A stretch of 19,283 bases of DNA from Chloroflexia bacterium (GTDB lineage: Bacteria > Chloroflexota > Chloroflexia > Thermomicrobiales > UBA6265): NCBI GenBank assembly GCA_030430125.1, contig JAUIGA010000015.1, positions 1 to 19,283 on the forward strand. The letters run 5' to 3'. The notes below the pieces were generated by a model. That model saw only the letters and a program-made list of their open reading frames with translations, searched no databases and was not told where the DNA came from. Positions within the stretch are counted from its first letter, which is position 1. Each line of letters begins with the position of its first letter. Below are positions 1 to 5,999 of this stretch, in pieces. A program made the translations under genes and the position numbers.

Positions 1-47
1 AGCGGCTGCGCACGCAGGCTGCTGTCGGTTGTCGGGTGCGAGCTCAC
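1..47 (-). CDS. Start of an unidentified gene running off the left edge
   Basis: On the minus strand a very good ribosome binding site (AGGAGG, 8 bases of spacing) precedes a GTG at 47-45. The 15 codons that follow (MSSHPTTDSSLRAQP) are free of stops and mostly end in G or C, like the rest of the genome. The gene lies 97 bases downstream of the stop of the membrane protein at 145-567 and could be its operon partner. Too little is visible to identify the product. The reading rests on the binding site, the open frame and the codon pattern. Confidence 0.5.
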   Translation of the reverse strand, partial: MSSHPTTDSSLRAQP

Positions 48-144
48 CTCGGAAACCTCCTGCCAGGCGGGACAGATCGACGCGCTTCAGCGCTTGCCGC
101 GGGGATGCGTCTACCATAGCAGGAAATACGAACGTTTGTGCGGG

Positions 145-567
145 TCACACCCACAGCACCCAGGCGGCGGGCAGCAACACCGCCAGCAGGCCCCCGACGG
201 CGAGGATACCCAGCGGCACGCGGTCGGTTTCCGGGTGCGGCACCGGTGGCCACAGCGCCAGCGCGATCCCGATGCAGACCAGCGGGATCGTCAGCAGCGC
301 GCCAGAGCGGCTGGCGCCGACGATGAGGCCACCCACGCCGATGCCGAGCGCGTTCCACAACCCCAGCCGGCCGAGCGAGGGCAGCGGTGCCGGCATCAGC
401 GCGAGCGGGGCGAGGGCGAGCAGGTAGACGCCGTAGAGCTGGACCGCGAGCGGAAAGCGGGAATGCACCTCCCGCACGCCCTCCAGCGAGCTGATCGCCC
501 AGACGACCACCGCGCCCAGCACGACCACGGTGGTGGCGCTGATGGTTTGGACTCGCTGACGTGACAT
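145..567 (-). CDS. Small polytopic membrane protein of unknown function
   Basis: This 140-residue protein is almost entirely hydrophobic. About five membrane segments can be seen, near residues 8-28, 38-60, 68-85, 88-108 and 117-139, with short loops and few charged residues. I do not recognise a family. The ATG at 567 is chosen because GGAG lies 7 bases upstream; the frame stays open further upstream, but that extra stretch is rich in Arg, Pro and His and looks non-coding. The gene is divergent from the importer operon that starts at 936, and the next minus-strand gene probably begins at 47. No catalytic motif is visible. A role as an accessory or structural membrane protein would be a guess. 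Confidence 0.7.
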   Translation of the reverse strand: MSRQRVQTISATTVVVLGAVVVWAISSLEGVREVHSRFPLAVQLYGVYLLALAPLALMPAPLPSLGRLGLWNALGIGVGGLIVGASRSGALLTIPLVCIGIALALWPPVPHPETDRVPLGILAVGGLLAVLLPAAWVLWV

Positions 568-754
568 GGCGTGACTCCGGGGTGGCACGGCCGGCAGCTC
601 GTGTCGATCCCCGGCCCATCCCAAGCATAGCCGTCCGCTCGCCGGGTCGTGCCGCCGGTTCGGTGCCCTTGCGCGCAGCACCACGTCATCCGGACCATGC
701 GACGCATGCCCGCTTCGTGCGCCACGCACGGCAAGGTTGGCCCGGCGCGGCGAC

Positions 755-783
755 TTGACATCCGGACTGCTTCCGCGTAGGTT
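755..783 (+). promoter_or_regulatory. Candidate sigma-70 type promoter of the first importer operon
   Basis: A perfect TTGACA (755-760) is followed, after exactly 17 bases, by TAGGTT (778-783). Transcription would start near 790 and give a leader of about 146 bases before the binding-protein start. The -10 box matches the TATAAT consensus at only 3 of 6 positions, but a very similar box, TAGGGT, precedes the M28 peptidase at the same spacing. Confidence 0.55.
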
Positions 784-903
784 GATGCTGTCAGGCAGCT
801 AGCATTCAACGCAAAGGTGGCGTCTTGCCTCCCATCGGCACAGGCCGATTCGCGGATCAGGGGATGTCCCTTCGCCGTTGCTGCCGTACGTGTAGACGAC
901 GCT

Positions 904-915
904 CCGGTCGACCGG
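904..915. promoter_or_regulatory. 12-base palindrome just before the binding-protein ribosome binding site
   Basis: CCGGTCGACCGG is a perfect palindrome ending 5 bases before the AGGAGG (921-926) that serves the ATG at 936. It lies in the predicted leader, so as DNA it could bind a dimeric protein. As RNA it has no loop and would fold only with an opened centre. It may also be a chance GC-rich palindrome. Confidence 0.25.
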
Positions 916-935
916 TGACGAGGAGGTTGCATCAA

Positions 936-2744
936 ATGGCGTTTTCAGCACCAGATATCCTCGATGACCTGTTTGGCAAGCTGCAGCGCGGCGAACTCTC
1001 CCGACGTGCATTCATGCGCCGTGCCGCCGCCCTCGGCATCGCTGCTCCCGCGGCGGCGTTCATGGCACGCGCGGCCGGCACCGCCGCGCAGGACGCCACG
1101 CCGGGCGCCAGCCCGGTGGCGGGGGAGGCGATGGAGCTCGCGCTGGCCGAGATTGCGGTGAACCCCGGCAGCGAGCAGCCGGACGCCGATCCCGAGGCCA
1201 CCCTCACCGTCAACCTCGGCCAGGAGATCGACACCGGCGACCCGCAGGTGCTGGCGTTCCTGAACGAGATCGAGATCTCGTCCAAGGTCTACACGCCGCT
1301 GCTCGCGCTCAACGAGGAGAACCTGCCCGCCGCCGCCGGTGCCGAGCGCGTGACTGTCTCCGCCGATGGCACCGTCTATACCTTCACCATCCGCGAGGGC
1401 ATGACCTACAGCGACGGCGTGCCTGTCACCGCCCACAACTACGCCTATGCGATCAAGCGGGCACTCAGCCCGGTGGTGGCCGGAAACTACTCGAACACCC
1501 TCTACGCGGTGACGGGTGGGCAGGCTTGGCGCGAGGCCGACCCGGCCGGCGACACCGCCGACCTGGAGGCGGTGGTCTCCGAGTCGATCAAGGCGCTCGA
1601 CGACCGCACGCTGCAGATCACCCTCGACTTCGCCGCCGGCTACTTCCCGTACGTGATGGCGATCTGGGTCACCTACCCGGTACGGGAGGATCTGGTTGGC
1701 GACGATCTGGACTGGTGGCGGGATATCGCCAACTACATCGGCAACGGGCCGTTCGTCGTCGTTTCCCACACCGATCGGCAGGAGTGGGTGTTCGAGCGCA
1801 ACGAGAGCTTTTTCCGTGGCGTTCCCGGCATCAAGACGCTCGTCTACAAGATGATCGACTCGTCCGAAACCGAGCTGCTCTCCTACCAGGCCGGTGGCGA
1901 CGGCGATTTCGATACCATGGGGCCGGCATCGTCACAACTGCCGCAGATCATGGCCGACCCGACGCTCAGCGAGCAGCTGCAGCGCGGTGTCGGCGCCAGC
2001 ACGAGCTGGTTCGCGATGAACAACACCGCCGAGCCCTTCACCGACCAGAAGGTACGCCAGGCGGTCGCCTTCGCGCTCAACCGCGAGCAGTATGTGGAGC
2101 AGATCACCGCCGGTGTCGGCATCCCTGCCCACACCCTCCTGTATCCGGGCAACCCGGCCTATCAGGAGGAGTACCAGCAGACCTACGATCCAGAGCGGGC
2201 CCAGGCGCTGCTGGAAGAGGCAGGCTTCCCCGGTGGCGAGGGGTTCCCGCCGCAGGAGCTCTTCTACGTCGCCGACGATGCGTCATCGCAGCAGCAGGCC
2301 ACGTTCTTCAGCCAGAACCTCTCCGATGTGCTCGGCGTCGACATCCAGCCGACCCCGATCGACGGTACGGAGTTGCAGAGCCTGCGCACCAATCGCGATC
2401 CATCGCTGATCTTCAGCACCGGCAACTGGTTCGAGGACTACCCGCACCCGCAGAACTGGCTCTCGCTGGTGTTCGGGCCGGGCACCACCCGCGCGCCGCT
2501 GGGGTGGGACGATCCGGAGTTCAACGAGCTCGTCACCCAGGCCGATCAGCTTCCGATCGACGAGGCGATTCCGCTCTACCAGCAGGCAGATGCGATGCTG
2601 GCGGAGAAGGCGCCGGTGGCGTTCTACCGGCACGGCGAGAACCTGATCCTGATCAAGCCGAACGTGCGTGGCTATGTCAGCTACCCGACCAGCATCTTCG
2701 ACACCACCTACCAGATGGAGAAGGTGTACAAGGTAGCGGAGTAA
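936..2744 (+). CDS. Tat-exported family 5 solute-binding protein of a peptide-type ABC importer
   Basis: This 602-residue protein should capture peptides or similar solutes outside the membrane and deliver them to the permeases encoded downstream. Residues 22-27 (SRRAFM) form a twin-arginine motif, followed by a hydrophobic stretch to about residue 46 and a likely cleavage site near residues 50-53. A Thr/Pro/Ser/Ala linker (QDATPGASPVAGE) comes next, then the SBP_bac_5 fold with the family pattern around FTIREGMTYSDGVPVTAHNY. There is no lipobox cysteine. Length is normal for OppA/DppA-like proteins. The ATG at 936 is preferred over an upstream in-frame start at 825 because AGGAGG lies 9 bases before it and the Tat signal then sits near the N-terminus. 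It heads an operon with two permease genes. The substrate cannot be read from sequence. Confidence 0.93.
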   Translation: MAFSAPDILDDLFGKLQRGELSRRAFMRRAAALGIAAPAAAFMARAAGTAAQDATPGASPVAGEAMELALAEIAVNPGSEQPDADPEATLTVNLGQEIDTGDPQVLAFLNEIEISSKVYTPLLALNEENLPAAAGAERVTVSADGTVYTFTIREGMTYSDGVPVTAHNYAYAIKRALSPVVAGNYSNTLYAVTGGQAWREADPAGDTADLEAVVSESIKALDDRTLQITLDFAAGYFPYVMAIWVTYPVREDLVGDDLDWWRDIANYIGNGPFVVVSHTDRQEWVFERNESFFRGVPGIKTLVYKMIDSSETELLSYQAGGDGDFDTMGPASSQLPQIMADPTLSEQLQRGVGASTSWFAMNNTAEPFTDQKVRQAVAFALNREQYVEQITAGVGIPAHTLLYPGNPAYQEEYQQTYDPERAQALLEEAGFPGGEGFPPQELFYVADDASSQQQATFFSQNLSDVLGVDIQPTPIDGTELQSLRTNRDPSLIFSTGNWFEDYPHPQNWLSLVFGPGTTRAPLGWDDPEFNELVTQADQLPIDEAIPLYQQADAMLAEKAPVAFYRHGENLILIKPNVRGYVSYPTSIFDTTYQMEKVYKVAE

Positions 2745-2810
2745 CCGGCAGCCAGCGAGAATTCCGCCGACAGGTAGTGGCGGACTTCCCCGGCTCGTTT
2801 CGGTCCAGCT

Positions 2811-2987
2811 GAGGACGTCATGGAATGACGTCACTCTGAGCGGAGCGAAGGGTCCCCGCGCGAAGCGCAGTCGCAACGGAAGCCAGCTCTCGATACCTGG
2901 TCCATTCGTCGGCACGGCAGCTCTGCTGCCGAGCGCTTCGCGCGGGGACTCCCAGGCACGAGGGCTACGTCCTCGGCTCGGAGTGAC
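2811..2987. repeat. Hairpin-forming, MITE-like interspersed repeat
   Basis: The gap between the binding-protein and dppB genes is built of nested inverted repeats. Perfect 17-base arms lie at 2852-2868 and 2933-2949 (GTCCCCGCGCGAAGCGC and its complement). Outer arms at 2830-2841 and 2976-2987 (GTCACTCTGAGC against GCTCGGAGTGAC) match at 11 of 12. Inside is a small hairpin, CGGCAGC-tct-GCTGCCG (2915-2931). At the left edge GACGTCA-tggaa-TGACGTC (2814-2832) is another perfect hairpin. GAGGACGT (2811-2818) can alternatively pair with 2967-2974. No open frame of note lies within it. The inferred role is a non-autonomous repeat that also folds in the operon mRNA. Confidence 0.7.
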
Positions 2988-3032
2988 GGCTGGCTGGCGG
3001 GGATACGGTCCTTTCGACCAACGAGGAATCGC

Positions 3033-3962
3033 GTGTTTCAGTACATCATCCGGCGGGTGTTGTGGACGATCCCGGTGCTGTGGCTGGTCGCGACGGTCAC
3101 CTTCTTCCTGATGCACGCCGCGCCGGGCAGCCCCTGGGACGCCAAATCCACCGGTGGGCGCCAGCTCGACCCCGCCCTGGAGGCGTCGTTCAACCGCAAG
3201 TACGGGCTCGACGAGCCGCTGCTGGTGCAGTACACGACGTATCTCAAGAACGCCGTGCTGCTCGACTTCGGGGAGTCGTACACCAAACGCGGGCAGACTG
3301 TCGCCGAGATCATCGGGCAGGGGTTTCCGTATTCGGCACGAATCGGCGTCCTCGCCCTGATGCTGGCGCTGGCGATCGGCGTACCGGTCGGTATCTACGC
3401 CGCGCTCCGGCACAACACGATCGGCGACTATCTCAGCCTGTTCGCCACCACGATCAGCTACACGCTGCCGGACTTCGTGCTTGCCATCTTCTTGCTCGTC
3501 GTCTTCGCGGTGAAGCTGGGGTGGTTCCCGATCCTCTTCTCGGACTGGCGCAGCTACATCCTGCCCGCGGTTGCGCTCGGCACGGGCAGCGCCGCCTACA
3601 TCGCCCGGCTGACCCGCGCCAGCATGCTGGAAGCGCTCCGCGCCGACTACGTGACCACCGCTCGGGCCAAGGGGCTGCGCTACCGGGCGGTGGTGGTCCG
3701 GCATGTCCTGCGCAACAGCCTGATCCCGGTGCTGACGGTGATCGGACCCGCCTTCGCCGCGCTGATCACCGGCACCATCATCATCGAGCGGGTGTTCGGC
3801 GTGCCCGGCATGGGCCGGCTCTTCATCGACAGCATTACCACCCGCGACTACCCGGTGATCATGGGGGTGACGTTGTTCTACGCGTTCATCATCGTGCTCA
3901 GCAACCTCGCCGTCGACATTGCCTACGGCTTCGTCGATCCGCGCATCCGGAGCAGCCAGTGA
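3033..3962 (+). CDS. DppB/OppB-type ABC importer permease
   Basis: This 309-residue inner-membrane protein is one of the two channel subunits of the importer served by the upstream binding protein. It begins with the typical N-terminal helix (residues 1-30), has the family pattern YGLDEPLLVQY near residues 58-68, several membrane helices from about 100 to 300, and the cytoplasmic EAA loop (YVTTARAKG onward, about 205-225) that docks an ATPase. It ends in the usual FVDPRIR. The start is a GTG at 3033 with GAGGA about 6 bases upstream. The 288-base gap to the binding-protein gene is filled by a repeat. The dppC-like gene follows after 166 bases, which is wide for a permease pair and is again due to a repeat. 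No ATPase gene is nearby. Confidence 0.93.
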   Translation: MFQYIIRRVLWTIPVLWLVATVTFFLMHAAPGSPWDAKSTGGRQLDPALEASFNRKYGLDEPLLVQYTTYLKNAVLLDFGESYTKRGQTVAEIIGQGFPYSARIGVLALMLALAIGVPVGIYAALRHNTIGDYLSLFATTISYTLPDFVLAIFLLVVFAVKLGWFPILFSDWRSYILPAVALGTGSAAYIARLTRASMLEALRADYVTTARAKGLRYRAVVVRHVLRNSLIPVLTVIGPAFAALITGTIIIERVFGVPGMGRLFIDSITTRDYPVIMGVTLFYAFIIVLSNLAVDIAYGFVDPRIRSSQ

Positions 3963-4000
3963 TGGACAAGGTGCCGAGTTTCGACGCCTGCCACGTGATC

Positions 4001-4078
4001 CCACGTACGGGCCGGGCTTGTCCCGGCCCTCGTCCAGCCGCCCAGCCGGCGGCCACAAGGGCCGCCCGTACGGCGTGG
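4001..4078. repeat. Second hairpin-rich repeat, between the two permease genes
   Basis: This is a compact double-hairpin element. GGGCCGGG-cttgt-CCCGGCCC (4009-4029) and GGCGGCC-acaag-GGCCGCC (4048-4066) are both perfect. An outer inverted repeat, CGTACGGGC (4004-4012) with GCCCGTACG (4064-4072), partly overlaps both stems, so alternative folds compete. The loops cttgt and acaag are also complementary to each other as written. It differs in sequence from the repeat at 2811-2987. No open frame of note is present. Its intercistronic position resembles REP-like elements that change mRNA stability, but that role is inferred. Confidence 0.6.
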
Positions 4079-4128
4079 TGGGGCGCACGGCGATCCCTCG
4101 GTCGCGGTCGCCGCGGGAGGGCCGCATC

Positions 4129-5085
4129 ATGAGCCAGGCGATCGTGCAGGCCGGGGATACCGGCTCGGTCGGCGTTGCCGCCACGCGTCGCGCCCGGGGG
4201 CTCTGGTCGGACGCGTGGCGACGCCTGCGACGCAACCGGGCCGCGGTGATCGGGCTCGCCTACATCGCGCTGATGCTCGTCGTCGCGATCTTCGCGCCGT
4301 GGCTCGCCCCCTACGACCCCAACGACATCCCGCCGACCGCCTTCGCCAACACGCCCCCTGTCTGGCAGGATGGCGGGACCTGGGACTACCCCCTCGGCAC
4401 CGACTCGCTCGCCCGCGACGAGCTCAGCCGGCTCATCTACGGCGCGCGCATCAGCATGGTGGTCGGCATCGTGCCCACCATGATCGTGGTCGTGATTGGC
4501 GTCACCTACGGACTCGTCTCGGGCTGGCTCGGCGGCTGGTGGGACAACGTCCTCATGCGGCTGGTGGACGTGGTGTACGCGTTTCCCTCGCTGCTGTTGT
4601 TCATCATCTTCCAGGCCGCCCTGCGCGACTCGTGGCTGGGCCGCTCGCTCGGCGGGCTGACCCTGCTGTTCGTCGCGTTCGCGATCACCGGCTGGAACGG
4701 CATGGCGCGCCTGATCCGGGGCGAGACGCTGCGCCTGCGCCAGCAGGAGTTCGTCATCGCCGCGCGGGCGATGGGGAACCCGCCACACCGCATCATCTTC
4801 CGGCACATCCTGCCCAACGCGTTGACGCCGATCATCGTGGCCGTGTCGTTCACCATCCCCGGGTACATCCTGGCCGAGGCGAGCCTGAGCTTCCTCGGGA
4901 TCGGCATCCGTCCGCCGACCGCCAGCTGGGGCAGCATGGTCTTTCTCAGCTTCCCGATCGTCACCTACCTGCCGGTGTTCGTGATCCTTCCCAGTGCCCT
5001 GATCGCGCTGATCATGATCGCCTTCGCCTTCGTCGGCGACGGGTTGCGCGATGCGCTCGACCCGCAGGCGGATCGCAGCCGATAG
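4129..5085 (+). CDS. DppC/OppC-type ABC importer permease
   Basis: This 318-residue protein is the second channel subunit, partnering the DppB-like protein. The cytoplasmic N-terminus leads into a first helix at about residues 37-57 followed by APYDPND. The family motif around GTDSLARDELSR follows at about residues 88-99. Further helices and the EAA loop (about 204-230, QEFVIAARAMG) come next, and the protein ends in the family signature GDGLRDALDP. The ATG at 4129 is chosen because GGGAGG lies 8 bases upstream. The frame is open back to 3919, but that stretch crosses the preceding gene and the repeat. The periplasm-facing insert after the first helix (TPPVWQDGG) is slightly longer than usual. 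The operon ends here without ATPase genes. Confidence 0.93.
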   Translation: MSQAIVQAGDTGSVGVAATRRARGLWSDAWRRLRRNRAAVIGLAYIALMLVVAIFAPWLAPYDPNDIPPTAFANTPPVWQDGGTWDYPLGTDSLARDELSRLIYGARISMVVGIVPTMIVVVIGVTYGLVSGWLGGWWDNVLMRLVDVVYAFPSLLLFIIFQAALRDSWLGRSLGGLTLLFVAFAITGWNGMARLIRGETLRLRQQEFVIAARAMGNPPHRIIFRHILPNALTPIIVAVSFTIPGYILAEASLSFLGIGIRPPTASWGSMVFLSFPIVTYLPVFVILPSALIALIMIAFAFVGDGLRDALDPQADRSR

Positions 5086-5092
5086 GCGGCTG
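5076..5092 (+). terminator. Possible weak terminator hairpin at the end of the first importer operon
   Basis: CAGCCG (5076-5081) and CGGCTG (5087-5092) form a 6-base stem with a 5-base loop that includes the dppC stop codon. It is followed by GTGCGTTT, so only a short run of T is present. It would separate the importer operon from the toxin-antitoxin operon. The stem is short and the T-tract poor. Confidence 0.3.
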
Positions 5093-5097
5093 GTGCG

Positions 5098-5156
5098 TTT
5101 ACTCGGTGTAAAGCAAGTGGTAAATTCGCGTTGGTAATTGTGATTGTCTTTACCAC
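5098..5156 (+). promoter_or_regulatory. Promoter and likely autoregulatory operator of the toxin-antitoxin operon
   Basis: This AT-richer stretch contains repeated GTAAA/TTTAC half-sites: TTTAC (5098-5102) paired with GTAAA (5108-5112), and GTGGTAAA (5117-5124) paired with TTTACCAC (5149-5156). A promoter can be drawn as TTTACT (5098-5103), 17 bases, TAAATT (5121-5126), each 4 of 6 to consensus, which places both boxes inside the half-sites. AbrB/MazE-type antitoxins commonly repress their own operon by binding such inverted repeats. The role here is therefore inferred from position and symmetry. Confidence 0.55.
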
Positions 5157-5167
5157 AGGATCATCCC

Positions 5168-5440
5168 ATGGCTCGATACGTATCGACGATCAGCAGCAAG
5201 GGGCAGGTGACCATTCCCGCCGACATCCGCAGGAAACTTGGTGTGAACGCGCAGGACAAAATCGCGTTCGTTGTTACCGAGAATGAACGGATTGAATTGC
5301 GGGCCGAACGGTTTACCCTTGAAACTGCCATTGGATCAATCGAAGCATTGCCTGGCGAATCGGCTGATCTGGATCGTGAAATCAAGGAAGCGACGGAAGA
5401 AGCGATCGCCCGGAAGATGCGACGACTGCATCGCCAATGA
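5168..5440 (+). CDS. AbrB/MazE-type antitoxin (SpoVT-AbrB fold)
   Basis: This 90-residue protein begins with the classic swapped-hairpin DNA-binding motif STISSKGQVTIPADIRRKLG (about residues 6-25). The C-terminal half is acidic and helical (ETAIGSIEALPGESADLDREI) and would bind and neutralise the toxin. ATG 5168 is preferred because AGGA lies 7 bases upstream; an in-frame TTG at 5144 has no good binding site. Its stop overlaps the toxin start by four bases (ATGA), so the two are translationally coupled. Codons here use more A and T in third positions than the neighbouring importer genes, which fits a transferred module. It should act both as antitoxin and as repressor of the operator repeats just upstream. 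Confidence 0.9.
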   Translation: MARYVSTISSKGQVTIPADIRRKLGVNAQDKIAFVVTENERIELRAERFTLETAIGSIEALPGESADLDREIKEATEEAIARKMRRLHRQ

Positions 5441-5871
5441 TCTTTCTCGATGCCAATTATTTCCTGCGGGCGCTTACACGGTCGTCGCAGCCAGACGTAG
5501 AGCGGATGAATCGGATCGCCAGTGAATTGTTCCGTCGCGCCGAGCGGGGCGAGGTCGAGGCGACTACATCTGATGCGGTCATCGCCGAGGTTGCATTCAT
5601 CCTCACGGCGAAGGCGCACTACAACCTTTCGGCGGATGAAGCTGCCGGACGCCTCTCTGCGATGCTGCGATTGCCTGGCATCAAACTGCGTGACAAGCGT
5701 GTCGTGTTACGGGCGCTCGATATCTGGGCCGACAAACCGAAGCTGGAGTTTGTCGATGCGCTGACGGCGTCGTATGCGCAACAGCCTGGTATCGAGCTCG
5801 CGACGTTCGACACCGATTTCGATGATCTGCCCGAAATCGCCCGCTGGAACCCGGATGACATCCGGGACTGA
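5437..5871 (+). CDS. PIN-domain ribonuclease toxin (VapC-like)
   Basis: This 144-residue protein has the PIN fold pattern of VapC-type toxins, metal-dependent RNases that cut tRNA or other RNAs when freed from the antitoxin. The acidic metal-binding set is visible: D5 in FLDANYF, E51 in IAEVAF, D107 in FVDAL and D125 with D127 in FDTDFD. All are present, so the protein looks active. Length is typical. It starts at ATG 5437 inside the antitoxin stop. Pairing of a PIN toxin with an AbrB-type antitoxin is known in VapBC systems. Its target RNA cannot be read from the sequence. Confidence 0.9.
   Translation: MIFLDANYFLRALTRSSQPDVERMNRIASELFRRAERGEVEATTSDAVIAEVAFILTAKAHYNLSADEAAGRLSAMLRLPGIKLRDKRVVLRALDIWADKPKLEFVDALTASYAQQPGIELATFDTDFDDLPEIARWNPDDIRD
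5850..5866 (+). terminator. Hairpin at the 3' end of the toxin gene
   Basis: CCCGGAT (5850-5856), a three-base loop and ATCCGGG (5860-5866) form a perfect 7-base stem ending 2 bases before the toxin stop codon. No T-tract follows, so it is a poor intrinsic terminator. It may slow 3' exonucleases, or may be incidental to the coding sequence. Confidence 0.25.
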
Positions 5872-5929
5872 GCGAACAGGGCCGCGAGGTCTGCGCCATC
5901 GGTATCAGGGCGAACCGTCAGCCCTCCAA

Positions 5930-5958
5930 TTGCGAGGCGCTTCTGACCCTGCTAGGGT
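5930..5958 (+). promoter_or_regulatory. Candidate promoter of the M28 peptidase gene
   Basis: TTGCGA (5930-5935), 17 bases, then TAGGGT (5953-5958). Transcription would start near 5965, giving a leader of about 35 bases. The -10 box and spacing resemble the candidate at 755-783. The 128-base gap between toxin and peptidase holds nothing else evident. Confidence 0.5.
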
Positions 5959-5999
5959 GCCTCAGGCGATTGGACACCGGGCATCGAAAGGGGACACCG

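Larger units (their letters stand above)
568..935. other. Intergenic region between divergent genes
   Basis: These 368 bases separate the minus-strand membrane protein from the plus-strand binding protein. They hold the binding-protein promoter candidate (755-783), a leader of about 146 bases, a 12-base palindrome (904-915) and the ribosome binding site (921-926). On the minus strand, TATGCT (629-624) could be a -10 box for the membrane protein, but no matching -35 is visible. Short open frames here have no recognisable product and look like high-GC shadows. Confidence 0.5.

Noticed and set aside
120..145. Near-palindrome ACGAACGTTTGT as a LacI-type operator
   Set aside because: It is only 10 of 12 symmetrical, with no regulator gene in view and no promoter defined next to it. 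Too weak to call.
945..1769. 274-residue minus-strand frame opposite the first binding protein
   Set aside because: It is antisense to an unambiguous family 5 binding protein and has no start signals or family motifs.
2811..2987. Possible CRISPR or tRNA-like structure in the hairpin-rich gap
   Set aside because: The arms are inverted and nested rather than direct repeats with spacers, and no cloverleaf or anticodon arm can be drawn. A MITE-like repeat fits better.
2283..4235. 650-residue open frame on the minus strand
   Set aside because: It runs antisense to the binding-protein end and the dppB gene and crosses both repeats. The translation is Arg/His/Asp/Gly-rich without any domain pattern, as expected for a shadow frame in high-GC DNA.
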